64,000 bases of DNA from Xanthomonas hydrangeae (GTDB taxonomy: Bacteria > Pseudomonadota > Gammaproteobacteria > Xanthomonadales > Xanthomonadaceae), in NCBI GenBank assembly GCA_905142475.1, contig LR990730.1, forward strand, positions 2,790,001 through 2,854,000, written 5' to 3'. A model generated the notes under the pieces. That model was not told the DNA's origin, ran no database searches, and was given only the letters and a program-made list of their open reading frames with translations. Position 1 is the stretch's first letter. Every line of letters starts with the position of its first letter. Of the stretch, positions 18,932-29,277 are shown piece after piece. A program made the position numbers and the translations under genes.

Positions 18932-20077
18932 ATGAGCGTTACTGCCCGCTGGTGCCGCCGGCTGGACGAGCTTCCGGCCGGCGCCTGGGATGCGCTGCAC
19001 GACGGCACCCATCCCTTCGTGTCCTACGCCTTCCTGCAAGGTCTCGAACGTGAAGGCTGCCTGCGCCCGGATTGGGGCTGGAACCCGTTGCACCTGACGT
19101 TGTGGGAGGGCGACACGCTGGTCGCCGCTGCGCCGGGATATTTGAAGAACAACTCGCACGGCGAATTCGTGTTCGATCACGCCTGGGCACATGCGTATGC
19201 GCGCTACGGGCAGGAGTACTTCCCCAAGTGGCTGTGCGGCGTGCCCTACTCGCCGGTGACCGGCCCGCGCCTGCTTGGCGCGGCGCAATGGCGGCCGCAG
19301 CTGCTCGCGGCGATGCGCGAACTGGTGGAGCGCAGCGGGCTGTCGTCGGCCCACGTGAATTTCTACCCGGTCGACGAAGACGCCGCATTCGATGCCGACT
19401 GGCTGGAGCGCAACGACCTGCAATACCACTGGCACAACGCCAGCGGCTGGAGCGATTTCGAAAGTTTCCTGGCAGCGATGGATCACAAGCGGCGCAAGAA
19501 CATCCGCCAGGAGCGCGCCAAGGTGCAGCGCGCCGGCGTGCAGTTGCGCGTGGTGCACGGCGACGAGGCCAGCGCTGCCGATCTGGACGCGATGTACGGC
19601 TTCTACCTCAAGACCTTCAACGAATACGGCAACTCGCCGGCTTTGACGCCGGAATTCCTGCGACACCTGGCCCAGCACCTGCCACGTCAACTGGTGATGT
19701 TTCTGGCCGAACTGGACGGACACCCAATTGCCGGCGCGCTGTGCCTGCGCGGCCAAGACACCTTGTACGGCCGCTACTGGGGCGGCGAAGCGCTGCCGGG
19801 ACTGCACTTCGAAACCTGCTACTACCAGGGCATCGAATATTGCCTGCGCCAAGGCCTGAGCCGGTTCGAACCGGGCGCTCAGGGCCAACACAAGATCGCG
19901 CGGGGCTTTTTGCCAACGCTGGTGCGCAGCCGCCACTGGATCGTCGACCCTGCCTTTCGCGAACCGCTGGCGCAATGGTGCGCGGATGAGCGCGAGGCTG
20001 TCGCCCAACATGCGCGTGAGCTGTTCGAGCACAGCCCATTCCGTGATTCATGCCGCGCGGTTGACCCGCATGCCTGA
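18932..20077 (+). CDS. FemAB/GNAT-like acyltransferase of the PF04339 family
   Basis: A 381-residue cytoplasmic protein of the family annotated as peptidogalycan biosynthesis/recognition or N-acetyltransferase. Recognisable segments are the N-terminal SYAFLQGLEREGCL, GYLKNNSHGEFVFDHAWAHA, MDHKRRKNIRQERAKVQRAG and ETCYYQGIEYCLRQGLSRFEPGAQG. No substrate is established to my knowledge. It lies between trxB and aat; its neighbourhood with aat, clpA and clpS invites the idea of an amino-acyl or acetyl transfer role. Another ATG two codons upstream (18926) is possible. Confidence 0.8.
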   Translation: MSVTARWCRRLDELPAGAWDALHDGTHPFVSYAFLQGLEREGCLRPDWGWNPLHLTLWEGDTLVAAAPGYLKNNSHGEFVFDHAWAHAYARYGQEYFPKWLCGVPYSPVTGPRLLGAAQWRPQLLAAMRELVERSGLSSAHVNFYPVDEDAAFDADWLERNDLQYHWHNASGWSDFESFLAAMDHKRRKNIRQERAKVQRAGVQLRVVHGDEASAADLDAMYGFYLKTFNEYGNSPALTPEFLRHLAQHLPRQLVMFLAELDGHPIAGALCLRGQDTLYGRYWGGEALPGLHFETCYYQGIEYCLRQGLSRFEPGAQGQHKIARGFLPTLVRSRHWIVDPAFREPLAQWCADEREAVAQHARELFEHSPFRDSCRAVDPHA

Positions 20078-20153
20078 CGCGTCGCGACGGACGCAGTCGT
20101 CATGCGTGCCTGATGGCTGCGAAAGCGCGCTGCGCTCTTCGGCTGAGAGTCGC

Positions 20154-20177
20154 TGACGACACACGACGATGTCGTCA
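20154..20177. repeat. Hairpin between the PF04339 gene and aat
   Basis: TGACGACA, an eight-base loop, TGTCGTCA form a perfect 8-bp stem. Without a T run it is not a clear terminator; it could also be a protein-binding palindrome before aat. Confidence 0.4.
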
Positions 20178-20242
20178 GGTGAGTGCAGCCGATTGACAGC
20201 CGCCCCCAGTGCGAACTGCATGGCAGGCTCTAAACTCCCCGC

Positions 20243-20992
20243 ATGTCGCGCCCCCTTCCCTACCTGCTTGACGCCGATCCTGCCGCGCCGTTTCCCCCGG
20301 TTGAACACGCCTTGCGCGAACCGGACGGCTTGCTCGCACTCGGCGGCGATCTGTCGCCGCAGCGGTTGCTCAACGCGTATGCGCACGGTGTATTTCCGTG
20401 GTTCTCCGACGACCAGCCGATCCTGTGGTGGAGCCCGGATCCGCGCACGGTCTTCCGTACCGATGCGGTGCATCTGTCCTCGCGCTTTCGGCGCGAGCTG
20501 CGCAACAGCACCTGGACCGTGCGTGCCGACACTGCCTTTGCGCAGGTGATCGACGCTTGCGCATCGGTACCGCGCGCAGGCCAGAACGGCACCTGGATCA
20601 CCACGCCAATGCAGCAGGCCTACATCGCACTGCACCGCCTGGGCCACGCGCACTCGCTGGAAGTGTTCGATGGTGCGCGCTTGATTGGCGGCATCTACGG
20701 CGTGGCGATCGGCCGGATGTTTTTCGGCGAAAGCATGTTCAGCGCCGAAAGCGGCGGCTCGAAGGCAGCGCTGGCAGCGCTCGCTGAGTATCTGCATGGC
20801 TGCGGATGGCCGCTGATCGATGCGCAGGTGGAAAATCCGCACCTGATGCGGCTGGGCGCGCAACGCCTGCCACGCGCGCAGTTCCTGCAGCAGGTGCGGC
20901 GACAGGTCACCCAACCTGCGCTGCCCGGCAACTGGTCCGAGCGCTACGGCGAGCGGCCTGCCAGCGCGCTCGCTGACGTCCGCTTAACATAA
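20243..20992 (+). CDS. aat: Leucyl/phenylalanyl-tRNA-protein transferase
   Basis: A 249-residue enzyme that adds Leu or Phe to the N-terminus of proteins beginning with Lys or Arg, creating N-degrons for ClpS/ClpAP. Family motifs include [50 protein letters not shown] and [14 protein letters not shown]. Length matches the family. It is upstream of infA and close to clpA and clpS, which complete the same pathway. Confidence 0.97.
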
Positions 20993-21071
20993 AATTTGCA
21001 CCCCTGGGCGATGGAGCGTAAAATGCTGTCCCTTACGGCCCTCCGGGCCAACCGTGATTGCACAGGATTAC

Positions 21072-21290
21072 ATGTCGAAAGACGATTCCATTGAATTCGA
21101 AGGCAGCGTCAGCGAGACGCTCCCCAACACCACGTTCCGGGTCAAGCTGGAAAACGGGCATGAAATCATCGCCCATATCTCCGGCCGTATGCGCAAGAAC
21201 TACATCCGCATCCTGACCGGCGACCGGGTCAAAGTTGAGATGACTCCCTACGACCTGACCAAGGGTCGTATTACCTACCGCATGAAGTAA
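21072..21290 (+). CDS. infA: Translation initiation factor IF-1
   Basis: A 72-residue OB-fold protein that binds the A site of the 30S subunit. The sequence [42 protein letters not shown] and RITYRMK is typical. The ATG at 21072 is the standard family start; six extra upstream residues in the same frame are rejected. Two terminators follow. Confidence 0.97.
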
Positions 21291-21313
21291 GCGGTTCTGG
21301 TGCTGAGACGCAA

Positions 21314-21334
21314 GGCGGCCACTGGCCGCTTTTT
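21314..21334 (+). terminator. Rho-independent terminator of infA
   Basis: GCGGCC, loop ACT, GGCCGC followed by five T, 24 bases after the infA stop. Confidence 0.85.
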
Positions 21335-21388
21335 GTCGTGCCTGCGATTTGTGTGCGAGCACGCATTTCTGTGGAATGCCGCAGGCAT

Positions 21389-21418
21389 AAAAAAAGCCGC
21401 TCGAATGAGCGGCTTTTT
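21389..21418. terminator. Bidirectional terminator between infA and clpA
   Basis: A run of A, then AAAGCCGCTC, loop GAAT, GAGCGGCTTTTT. A and T tracts on both sides suit the two converging genes. Confidence 0.9.
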
Positions 21419-21439
21419 CGTTTCAAGACCGCAAAGCGA

Positions 21440-23722
21440 TCAGTCGACTGTCGCCGGCAGCAGACGCTCCGGTTCCGGATGCGCTTCCACCACCAGCTCG
21501 CCATCCTTGACGTCGATGTTGACCCGGCCGCCGGCGATCAACTTGCCGAACAACAACTCGTCGGCCAGCGGGCGCTTGATCTTCTCCTGGATCACGCGCG
21601 ACATCGGGCGTGCACCCATCAGCGGATCGAAACCATGCTGGGCCAGCCAGTCGCGCGCGGTCGGGGTTGCCGACAGCGAGACGTGCTTTTCCTGCAACAG
21701 CATTTCCAGTTCGATGATGAACTTGTCCACCACCCGCAGGATGTGGTCGAAGCCCAGCGGCTGGAACTGCACGATCGCGTCCAGGCGGTTGCGGAACTCA
21801 GGCGTAAAGCCACGACGGATCGACTCCATCGCATCGGTGGAATGATCCTGCTTGGTAAAGCCGATCGAGCGCCGCGATGCCTGCGTGGCACCGGCATTGG
21901 TCGTCATCACCAGGATCACGTTCTTGAAGTTCGCCTCGCGGCCGTTGGTGTCGGTGAGGATGCCGCGATCCATGACCTGCAACAGGATGTTGAAGATGTC
22001 TGGATGCGCCTTCTCCACCTCGTCCAGCAGCAGCACGCAATGCGGTGTCTTGACGACCTTCTCGGTCAGCAGGCCGCCCTGGTCGAAACCGACATAGCCC
22101 GGAGGCGCGCCGATCAGACGGCTGATCGAATGCGCTTCCATGTACTCGGACATATCGAAGCGCACCAGCTCGATGCCCAGCTGCAGCGCAAGCTGCTTGG
22201 TCACTTCGGTCTTGCCGACGCCGGTGGGGCCGGCGAACAGGAAGTTGCCGATCGGCTTTTCCGGATTGGCCAGGCCCGAACGCGCGAGCTTGATCGAGCC
22301 GGCCAGCGTCTCGATCGCCGGGTTCTGCCCGAAGATCACCATCTTCAGGTTGCGCTCCAGATGCTGCAGCACGTCCTTGTCGGTCGCGCTGACCTGCTTG
22401 GCCGGAATCCGCGCCATCTTGGCGACGATGGTCTCGATCTCCTCGATATCGATCAACTCCTTGCGCTTGCCTTCCGGCAGCAGGCGCTGACGCGCACCGG
22501 CCTCATCGATCACGTCGATCGCCTTGTCGGGCAGCAAGCGGTCGCCGATGTGCTTGACCGACAGATCTACGGCGGCCTGAAGCGCGTCGTCGGCGTAGGT
22601 CACGCCGTGGTGCGCTTCATACTTGGGCTTGAGGCCCTGCAGGATTTCGAAGGTCTCACCCACGGTCGGCTCGACGATGTCGATCTTCTGGAAGCGACGC
22701 GCCAGCGCACGGTCTTTTTCGAAGATGCCGCGGTATTCCTGGAACGTGGTCGAACCGATGCAACGCAACTCGCCCGACGACAGCGCCGGCTTGATCAGAT
22801 TGGACGCATCCATGGTGCCGCCCGACGCAGAGCCCGCACCGATGATGGTGTGGATTTCATCGATGAACAGCACCGCATTGGGCACCTTCTTCAGCGCCGC
22901 GAGCACGCCTTTCAGACGCTTTTCGAAGTCGCCACGGTATTTGGTGCCGGCCACCAGCGCGCCCAGGTCGAGCGAGAAGATCACCGCCTCGGCCAGCACT
23001 TCGGGCACATCGTTGTCGACGATGCGCTTGGCCAGGCCTTCGGCGATCGCGGTCTTGCCCACGCCGGCCTCGCCCACGTACAGCGGGTTGTTCTTGCGCC
23101 GGCGGCACAGCACCTGAATGGTGCGCTCGATTTCGTCGGCACGGCCGACCAGCGGGTCGATCTTGCCGTTGCGGGCCTGCTCGTTGAGGTTGGTGGCGAA
23201 CTCGGCCAGCGCATCGCCCTTGGCCTCGCCTTCCCCACCTTCGCTCTTGGGCTCGCCGTCGGACGCGGACGGCTGCTCGCCGTCTTCTCCGAGCTTGGCA
23301 ATGCCGTGCGAGAGGTAATTGACGATGTCCAGGCGGGTGATGTCCTGCTGATTCAGGAAATACACAGCGTGCGAGTCCTTTTCGCCGAAGATCGCGACCA
23401 GCACGTTGGCGCCGGTGACCTCCTTCTTACCCGAGGACTGCACGTGATAAACAGCGCGCTGCAACACCCGCTGGAAGCCAAGGGTCGGCTGCGTATCGCG
23501 GCCATCGTCTTCTGCCAGACGCGAGACCGAGGCCTCGATCGCCTGCTCCAGGTCGTTGTGCAAACGCACCTGGTCCGCACCGCAGGCCTTGAGCACTGCC
23601 TGGGCGGACGGGTTGTCCAGCAGCGAGAGCAGCAGGTGCTCGACAGTCATGAACTCATGACGCGCCTCGCGTGCTCGCTTGTAGCACTGGCCGATGGTTT
23701 GCTCTAGGTCTTTGCTGAACAT
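21440..23722 (-). CDS. clpA: ClpA ATPase/unfoldase of ClpAP protease
   Basis: A 760-residue Hsp100 protein. It has the Clp N domain (residues 1-140, ClpS-binding), a first AAA+ module with Walker [14 protein letters not shown], and a second with [13 protein letters not shown] near residue 497. The IGF-type ClpP-binding region is expected before residue 630. An acidic/Ser-rich insert ([21 protein letters not shown]) follows the N domain. It lies downstream of clpS on the same strand, with about 140 bases between them. Confidence 0.96.
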   Translation of the reverse strand: MFSKDLEQTIGQCYKRAREARHEFMTVEHLLLSLLDNPSAQAVLKACGADQVRLHNDLEQAIEASVSRLAEDDGRDTQPTLGFQRVLQRAVYHVQSSGKKEVTGANVLVAIFGEKDSHAVYFLNQQDITRLDIVNYLSHGIAKLGEDGEQPSASDGEPKSEGGEGEAKGDALAEFATNLNEQARNGKIDPLVGRADEIERTIQVLCRRRKNNPLYVGEAGVGKTAIAEGLAKRIVDNDVPEVLAEAVIFSLDLGALVAGTKYRGDFEKRLKGVLAALKKVPNAVLFIDEIHTIIGAGSASGGTMDASNLIKPALSSGELRCIGSTTFQEYRGIFEKDRALARRFQKIDIVEPTVGETFEILQGLKPKYEAHHGVTYADDALQAAVDLSVKHIGDRLLPDKAIDVIDEAGARQRLLPEGKRKELIDIEEIETIVAKMARIPAKQVSATDKDVLQHLERNLKMVIFGQNPAIETLAGSIKLARSGLANPEKPIGNFLFAGPTGVGKTEVTKQLALQLGIELVRFDMSEYMEAHSISRLIGAPPGYVGFDQGGLLTEKVVKTPHCVLLLDEVEKAHPDIFNILLQVMDRGILTDTNGREANFKNVILVMTTNAGATQASRRSIGFTKQDHSTDAMESIRRGFTPEFRNRLDAIVQFQPLGFDHILRVVDKFIIELEMLLQEKHVSLSATPTARDWLAQHGFDPLMGARPMSRVIQEKIKRPLADELLFGKLIAGGRVNIDVKDGELVVEAHPEPERLLPATVD

Positions 23723-23864
23723 TGGTAACTCCGAACGGCTGTTGCCAACAATATGCGGCTTTTGTTGGGATTTACCACAACCCTATCGGATAGGTATGTT
23801 CAGACGGCGTTAGCATGTGATTGCAGCCACAGTGTTGCGCTACTGGGATGATCCCTGACCGAAC

Positions 23865-24185
23865 TCAGGTCTGCTCCATCATGCACAGCAGCGGGTGCTG
23901 GTTCATCCGCGAAAACTCGTTGACCTGCGCGACTTTGGACTCGGCGACCTCGCGGCTATAGACCCCGCAGACGCCGCGCCCACGGGTATGGACATGCAGC
24001 ATGACCTGGGTCGCCTGCTCCAGGCTCAGGTTGAAGAACTGCTCCAGAACGGTCACCACGAAGTCCATCGGGGTGTAGTCATCGTTCAGCAGAAGCACCT
24101 GATAACGCGGCGGTGGCGCCACTTCAGGCTTGCTGGCTTCGACCATCAGGCCGTGATCGTGTTCGTGCGTAGTATTACGAGGCAT
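23865..24185 (-). CDS. clpS: ClpS N-degron adaptor of ClpAP
   Basis: A 106-residue adaptor that delivers proteins with N-terminal Leu, Phe, Trp or Tyr to ClpA. The conserved [11 protein letters not shown], the helix with [13 protein letters not shown] and the C-terminal region are present; N, D and H of the N-degron pocket are seen. The ATG at 24185 gives the usual short flexible N-terminus; longer in-frame starts are unlikely. It is divergent from the NUDIX gene and upstream of clpA. Confidence 0.96.
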   Translation of the reverse strand: MPRNTTHEHDHGLMVEASKPEVAPPPRYQVLLLNDDYTPMDFVVTVLEQFFNLSLEQATQVMLHVHTRGRGVCGVYSREVAESKVAQVNEFSRMNQHPLLCMMEQT

Positions 24186-24447
24186 GTGGCCATTATACGG
24201 TTCATCGTTGCGCGCATTGGACGATTTGCGCTGCGGCCCGCACAATTTGTCTCCGATTCCCTGGCTGGCCCTTGATGACCGATTCCGTGACCGCGCTGCC
24301 GCTGGCACCGTCGTGCGCCTCCACTACGCAACGATCCGTGCCGCCGCTTGGTACGCAGGATCGTTCGAGCCGAGCTGTAGGCCGGGCTGTGGTCGTGACG
24401 AGCGCGGATGCCGCGCGCCGGTTTTCCATCGACCGGAACCAACATCG

Positions 24448-24906
24448 ATGAACACCCCCCTAGAACGCTGGCACCCGGATGTCACCGTCGCCACAGTGGT
24501 GGTGCGCGACGGGCGCTTTTTGCAGGTGGAGGAAACCATCGGCGGACGCCTGCTGCTGAATCAGCCGGCCGGGCATCTGGAGCCGAACGAAAGTCTGCTG
24601 GATGCTGCGGTGCGCGAAACCCTGGAAGAGACCGGCTGGGATGTGCAGCTGACCCAGTTCATCGGCACCTACCAGTGGGTGGCGCCAAGCGGCCAGTGTT
24701 TTCTGCGCTTTGCCTTCGTCGCCGATGCGCTGACCCATCACCCCGAGCGCAGCCTGGATACCGGTGTGGTACGCGCGCTATGGATGACGCCGGAAGAACT
24801 GCGCAGCTCGGCCGCCCGGCTGCGCAGCCCGCTGGTGTGGGAGGTCGTGAAAGATTACCTGGCCGGCCAGCGCTATCCGCTGTCGTTGGTGCAGCACGTC
24901 GCATGA
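24448..24906 (+). CDS. NudJ-like NUDIX hydrolase (phosphatase)
   Basis: A 152-residue protein with the NUDIX box [10 protein letters not shown]...RETLEETGW (GX5EX7REXXEEXGX) near residues 44-66. In E. coli, NudJ hydrolyses HMP-pyrophosphate and nucleoside di/triphosphates and is encoded next to mnmA and hflD, as here. The start ATG at 24448 gives the usual N-terminus; the reading frame extends far upstream but has no family similarity there. Its stop overlaps the mnmA start (ATGA). Confidence 0.88.
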   Translation: MNTPLERWHPDVTVATVVVRDGRFLQVEETIGGRLLLNQPAGHLEPNESLLDAAVRETLEETGWDVQLTQFIGTYQWVAPSGQCFLRFAFVADALTHHPERSLDTGVVRALWMTPEELRSSAARLRSPLVWEVVKDYLAGQRYPLSLVQHVA

Positions 24907-26039
24907 GCACGCCGCGCATCATCGTTGGCGTGTCAGGTGGCGTGGATTCGTCGGTGGCAGCCTGGCGGCTTGCCCAGCAAGGCGAGTCGATCGCCGGGCT
25001 GTTCATGCAGAACTGGGCCGATGACGGCAGCGGCGATTGCCGCGCCGAGGATGATCGCCGCGATGCGGTGGCGGTGTGCGGGGTGCTCGGTATTCCGTTC
25101 CACTTCCGCGATTTTTCCAGCGAGTACTGGGGCGGCGTGTTCGAGCATTTTCTGGCCGAATACGCAGCCGGACGCACGCCCAATCCGGACGTGCTGTGCA
25201 ACCGCGAAGTGAAGTTCAAGCATTTCCTGGATGCGGCCCAGGCGCTGGGCGCCGAACGCATCGCCACCGGTCACTACGCGCGGGTTGCGCATAGCGGCGG
25301 GCGGTGGCGCCTGTTGCGTGGTGCCGACCGCGGCAAGGATCAGAGCTATTTTCTGCATCAACTGGGGCAGACCCAGCTGGCGGCGACGTTGTTCCCGATC
25401 GGCGATCTGGAAAAAAGTACGCTGCGCCGGATCGCCCAGGACGCCAGTCTGCCGACGCATGCCAAGAAGGATTCCACCGGCATCTGCTTCATCGGCGAGC
25501 GCGACTTTCGCGAGTTCCTGGGCCGTTATCTGCCCGCGCGCACCGGCGAGATCCGCGACCCGCAGGGGCAGCGCATCGCCGAACATCCGGGGGTGTTCTA
25601 CTTCACCCTGGGTCAGCGCGAAGGCCTGAACATCGGCGGCGTGCGTGGGCGTGCTGCAGCGCCCTGGTACGTGGTGGGCAAGGATGTGGCGAGCAACGTG
25701 TTGTACGTCGATCAGGACCGCGACAGCCCGCTGCTGCAATCGCACTGGCTACAGTCCGAGCAGGCCCATTGGGTCACCGGGGCGCCGCCGGCGCGCAGCT
25801 TCAGTTGCACCGCACAGACGCGTTACCGGCAGCCCGATGAACCGTGCACGGTGGAGGTGCAGGACGATGGCAGCGTGCAGGTGCGTTTCGAGCGGCCGCA
25901 GCGTGCGGTGACGCCGGGGCAATCGCTGGTGCTGTACGACGGCGAAGAATGCCTGGGGGGCGCAGTGATTGCGGCCACCGATGCACCGATGGAACGCCAA
26001 TTGGCGGGATCTTCTTTTTTACCTGAGGTAGTGGCTTGA
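24903..26039 (+). CDS. mnmA: MnmA tRNA 2-thiouridylase
   Basis: A 378-residue enzyme that puts sulfur on U34 of tRNA-Lys, -Glu and -Gln. The PP-loop [11 protein letters not shown] is at residues 11-21, the first catalytic cysteine is in [12 protein letters not shown] near residue 100 and the second in [12 protein letters not shown] near residue 197. It overlaps both the upstream NUDIX gene and downstream hflD, so the three are translationally linked. Confidence 0.97.
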   Translation: MSTPRIIVGVSGGVDSSVAAWRLAQQGESIAGLFMQNWADDGSGDCRAEDDRRDAVAVCGVLGIPFHFRDFSSEYWGGVFEHFLAEYAAGRTPNPDVLCNREVKFKHFLDAAQALGAERIATGHYARVAHSGGRWRLLRGADRGKDQSYFLHQLGQTQLAATLFPIGDLEKSTLRRIAQDASLPTHAKKDSTGICFIGERDFREFLGRYLPARTGEIRDPQGQRIAEHPGVFYFTLGQREGLNIGGVRGRAAAPWYVVGKDVASNVLYVDQDRDSPLLQSHWLQSEQAHWVTGAPPARSFSCTAQTRYRQPDEPCTVEVQDDGSVQVRFERPQRAVTPGQSLVLYDGEECLGGAVIAATDAPMERQLAGSSFLPEVVA

Positions 26040-26653
26040 TGAGTTCTTCCATGGATCACCGTGTGCTGGCGCTGGCCGGCGTCGCCCAGGCCTTGCAGCA
26101 GGTACGGCGGATTGCCGAAACCGGGCATTCGGAAGCGGCGACGGTGCGCACCGCCATGGACAGCGTGTTCCGGGTGGATGCCTCCTCGCCGGAGGCCGTG
26201 TACGGCTCGCCAACCGACCTGGCGCCAGGCCTGCGGCTGCTGCACAACTATTTCCGCAATCAGGGCCAGGACGAGGTACTGCCGCGGCTGGCGCTGGCGG
26301 TGCTGCAGCTGGAGCGCCGCTTCGTGCGCGACACCGCCACCGTCACCACCGTGTCCAACGGGATCGAGGCTGCGGCGCGCCAGGCACAGACCCTGGGCGA
26401 CAGCGGCCACCCCGACGTGCTGAGTACGCTGGGCGGGCTGTATGCGCAAACCATCAGCCATCTGCGCCCCAAGGTCATGGTGCAAGGCAACCCGCATTAC
26501 CTGGGCCAGGCCGGCGTGGTGGCGGAAATCCGTGCGTTGCTGCTGGCAGCGGTCCGCTCGGCGGTGTTGTGGCGCCAGATGGGTGGCAGCCTGTGGGATT
26601 TCTTGTTTGCCAAGCGCGCAATGCTCGAAGCGGTGGACCGCGCGCTGCGTTGA
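26039..26653 (+). CDS. hflD: HflD high-frequency lysogenisation protein homolog
   Basis: A 204-residue, mostly helical protein of the HflD family, found beside mnmA in most gammaproteobacteria. Typical segments are [37 protein letters not shown] core and [14 protein letters not shown]. In E. coli it is peripherally membrane-bound and reduces DNA binding by phage lambda CII; its general role is not settled. The ATG at 26039 overlaps the mnmA stop; another start at 26051 is possible. Confidence 0.92.
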   Translation: MSSSMDHRVLALAGVAQALQQVRRIAETGHSEAATVRTAMDSVFRVDASSPEAVYGSPTDLAPGLRLLHNYFRNQGQDEVLPRLALAVLQLERRFVRDTATVTTVSNGIEAAARQAQTLGDSGHPDVLSTLGGLYAQTISHLRPKVMVQGNPHYLGQAGVVAEIRALLLAAVRSAVLWRQMGGSLWDFLFAKRAMLEAVDRALR

Positions 26654-26746
26654 GTTCCGCGACAAACATGCTTTGACGCATGCGCTAGCGGCCGCTGGCG
26701 CGCGTCAACAGCGGTTGAATGGGCGAGACGATGTGGCGATCGTCGC

Positions 26747-26773
26747 TAAAGACAAAGGGGGTACGGCCGATAC
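26747..26773 (+). promoter_or_regulatory. Sigma28 (FliA) promoter of the chemoreceptor gene
   Basis: TAAA, exactly 15 bases, GCCGATAC, 29 bases before the ATG. This matches the FliA consensus TAAA-N15-GCCGATAA in seven of eight -10 bases. Confidence 0.88.
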
Positions 26774-26801
26774 AGCAACCGTGACTCTGCCGAGAACGCC
26801 C

Positions 26802-27992
26802 ATGTATTCACGTCCACTGATCCGTCTAGCCGCCCCTTTGGCTCTGACCTTGCTGTTTCCCTTCGCTGTCGGATTCGACTGGCCCGCTTCGGTGCGCTGG
26901 GCGATCCTGGCGACCATGACCCTTAGTTGGTTGGTTTTCGCTGCCTGGGTGACGTATTCCCAGTTCCGGCGCAATCCGGACCAGACCCGCATCCTGCGCG
27001 AGCAGGATCAACTGCTCAACGAACTGCGTACGTTCGTCAGCAACGAAGTCGACGGTTCGCGCTCGGAAGTCGAGCGTGCCCGCGAACTGATCCGCCAGGC
27101 CGTGTCAGGTCTGGGTGGCAGCTTCGAAGCGATGAACCGCAAGTCGCGTCAGCAAAGCCAGGCACTGGCCCGCATCGTCGACCGTGCCGGTGACGATGGC
27201 AGCGCCGGCGTCGATGTCGCCCGCTTCGCCCAGCACGCCAGCTCCCGCATGGAGCAATTGGTGGAAGCGCTGGAACAGGTGAGCGGCCAGAGTACCAACA
27301 CGGTGCATCACATCGATGAGATGGCGCAGCACCTGGATGGCATCTTCGCGCTGCTGGAGGACGTCAAGTCGATCGCCGACCAGACCAACCTGCTGGCCTT
27401 GAACGCCGCCATCGAAGCAGCACGTGCCGGTGAAGCCGGTCGCGGCTTCGCGGTGGTCGCCGACGAGGTGCGCAACCTGTCAGAGCGTTCCACCACCTTC
27501 AACGAACAGATCCGCAAGCTGGCGCACAGCTCCAAGGAATCGATCTCCAAGGTGCGTGAAACGGTCTCGCAGCTGGCCTCTCGCCACATGGACCGTTCCC
27601 GCGAAGCCCGCCATGAATCGGCGGCGATGCTGGAGAATGTCGCTCAGATCAACGCCTCGTTGGGCGATGGCATGCGCGAAATTTCCGAGTGCGCACGCTC
27701 CATCGACGGTAGCGTGGCCGAAGCGGTGCGTGCCCTGCAGTTCGAGGACATCGCCACGCAGACGCTGAGCGGGATCCACACGCACCTCGATCGCCTCACC
27801 GCGATCAACCGTGAAGCGGTGGCGCTGCAGGAACTGCTGCATCGCAATGGCGGCGTGTACGACAGCGATCTGGTCGCCGCGCTGCAGAAGGTCTCCACCC
27901 GCCTGCGCGATATGCGCGTGGAATGGGAGCGCCCGCCGCACAAGCCGGTGGCACAGCAAGGCATGGGTGCCGGCACGGTCGAGTTGTTCTAA
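26802..27992 (+). CDS. Methyl-accepting chemotaxis protein without a periplasmic sensor
   Basis: A 396-residue chemoreceptor. Two closely spaced membrane segments (residues 6-24 and 30-52) leave almost no periplasmic loop, so it must sense membrane or cytoplasmic signals. The signalling hairpin is clear: [38 protein letters not shown]. After the hairpin tip the helix continues to residue about 350 with [18 protein letters not shown], resembling receptors with a C-terminal phospho-relay-linked tail. A FliA promoter precedes it, tying expression to late flagellar genes. The family is certain, the ligand unknown. Confidence 0.92.
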   Translation: MYSRPLIRLAAPLALTLLFPFAVGFDWPASVRWAILATMTLSWLVFAAWVTYSQFRRNPDQTRILREQDQLLNELRTFVSNEVDGSRSEVERARELIRQAVSGLGGSFEAMNRKSRQQSQALARIVDRAGDDGSAGVDVARFAQHASSRMEQLVEALEQVSGQSTNTVHHIDEMAQHLDGIFALLEDVKSIADQTNLLALNAAIEAARAGEAGRGFAVVADEVRNLSERSTTFNEQIRKLAHSSKESISKVRETVSQLASRHMDRSREARHESAAMLENVAQINASLGDGMREISECARSIDGSVAEAVRALQFEDIATQTLSGIHTHLDRLTAINREAVALQELLHRNGGVYDSDLVAALQKVSTRLRDMRVEWERPPHKPVAQQGMGAGTVELF

Positions 27993-28025
27993 GACCGATG
28001 CCACGCACCATCTGACCCCGACATT

Positions 28026-28041
28026 CCCCGGCCATCCGGGG
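28026..28041 (+). terminator. Short hairpin after the chemoreceptor gene
   Basis: CCCCGG, loop CCAT, CCGGGG then ATTTGT. The stem is only six pairs and the tail is weak, so termination is plausible but not certain. Confidence 0.45.
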
Positions 28042-28075
28042 ATTTGTCGTTCCGCAACGACCTGGTGTTCCGCTC

Positions 28076-28360
28076 ATGACGCTTCTCACCCCGACCCTCG
28101 ATGTACCCACCGCCGTGCTGGAATCAGCCGTCGTGGCGGCCGCACAGGCCGAGCGCATCGCGCAGAGCGATGCTGCCCGGCCCACGCCGCGACGCGTGCG
28201 CATGCCGGCTGCGTTGGAACGGCTGGAATGTGCGGCACGTGCGGAGGTGCAGGCATTGATCCATCCGCGCCGTAGCAGCAGCGAAGAAGAATTGCTGTTC
28301 GCAACGGTAGCGTGGGATCTGGGCCTGGACGGTGCTGCGGTCAGCGTGTCCGGACGCTGA
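28076..28360 (+). CDS. Small hypothetical protein
   Basis: A 94-residue frame starting at an ATG (28076), MTLLTPTLDVPTAVLESAVV, rich in Ala, Glu and Arg and predicted helical, with no motif I recognise. Codon use looks like the neighbours. It is 83 bases after the chemoreceptor and could be cotranscribed with it past the weak hairpin. No ribosome-binding site is obvious. It could be a genuine small gene or a chance frame in GC-rich DNA. Confidence 0.5.
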   Translation: MTLLTPTLDVPTAVLESAVVAAAQAERIAQSDAARPTPRRVRMPAALERLECAARAEVQALIHPRRSSSEEELLFATVAWDLGLDGAAVSVSGR

Positions 28361-29277
28361 TGTCGAAACGGCAGGGCATGCATCGGCAGGCGCCCCGCTG
28401 GTTGTCGTGACTGCCTGAGTTGTCGATGATGGGTTAGGCGGTGCCGACAAGCCTGGCTCTGAACCACGCAGCACCTTTCGATTGCAGCATCAGGGTGACG
28501 TCTCCCCTGCCCGCCTGCTCTGCGACTTCTGCGACACAACGTGACGCTTCGATCGATGCGATGTCATGGGAACGATGTGGCACGACACCTCTTGCGCGCG
28601 AGTGCGCTTGCGAGCTGGGTGCTTGCTCGCGATAAAAGGCCGTGAGATCTCGGTTTTCTTGGGGGTATTAGACGCTCGCACTGTGTTGTTGCAGAGCGGC
28701 TGGTCTTTGGTTTGGCTGCAGGGCCCTTGCCCGCCCACCATCGCAGGACACGCCGCAAGTACGTCCGTGTAGGCTCTTACGCGGCATCCATGCCGCGTAA
28801 GGTCCTGCGACGGTGGGCGGGCAAGGACCAATGGAGATGGTCGGTGTGCATGTTTGCAAGCAATGCACGAAGTGCAATGTTCGGATAACGGCTCGTCTGA
28901 TCAGCATCCCAAGCTAGTCAAGCATCAGGCAGGCTTTCAACGAAACAACCTACAAACGTCCTGGTGCGGTGAGGGCATCGCGCCCTCGACTGAGTCAACT
29001 TCTGACCTTAGCCAAACGACGCTACGACGCGATAGCTCGATAGATCAGTTGTAGACCGCTGATTTGCTGCTTGGCGCTGGTAAGGGCGTCGCGCCTCGAC
29101 TGACCAGCAGCGGCTCACGAAAACGTGGCGAGCAGCCACCACGATAGGCGTGAAGGCGCAGGCGAACCGGAATGCATGAGTGGTAGATGCCGATTCCAAG
29201 CACCGGCCGCACCCGCCTGGCGGCTCCGCAGTAGTCTTATTAGCCGCTCTAGATGCAGGCGATGCAACACAACTGCG
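28361..29277. other. Gene-free region with palindromic repeats
   Basis: No supported gene in 917 bases. It contains the large palindrome at 28725-28826 and shorter fragments of the same repeat family near 28970-29000 and 29070-29103 (GGTGCGGTGAGGGCATCGCGCC type). The remainder shows nothing I recognise. Confidence 0.65.
28725..28826. repeat. Composite palindromic element (copy 1)
   Basis: Outer arms 28725-28749 and 28802-28826 are complementary over 25 bases with one mismatch. Inside lies a perfect 12-bp palindrome CTTACGCGGCAT/ATGCCGCGTAAG (28776-28801). The same composite occurs at 44563-44664. Confidence 0.9.

Noticed and set aside
21338..23707. A 789-residue antisense frame over clpA
   Set aside because: Same explanation; clpA on the minus strand has full Walker motifs.
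24184..24447. N-terminal extension of the NUDIX protein
   Set aside because: The extra 88 residues have no family similarity and overlap the clpS promoter region; ATG 24448 is the usual start.
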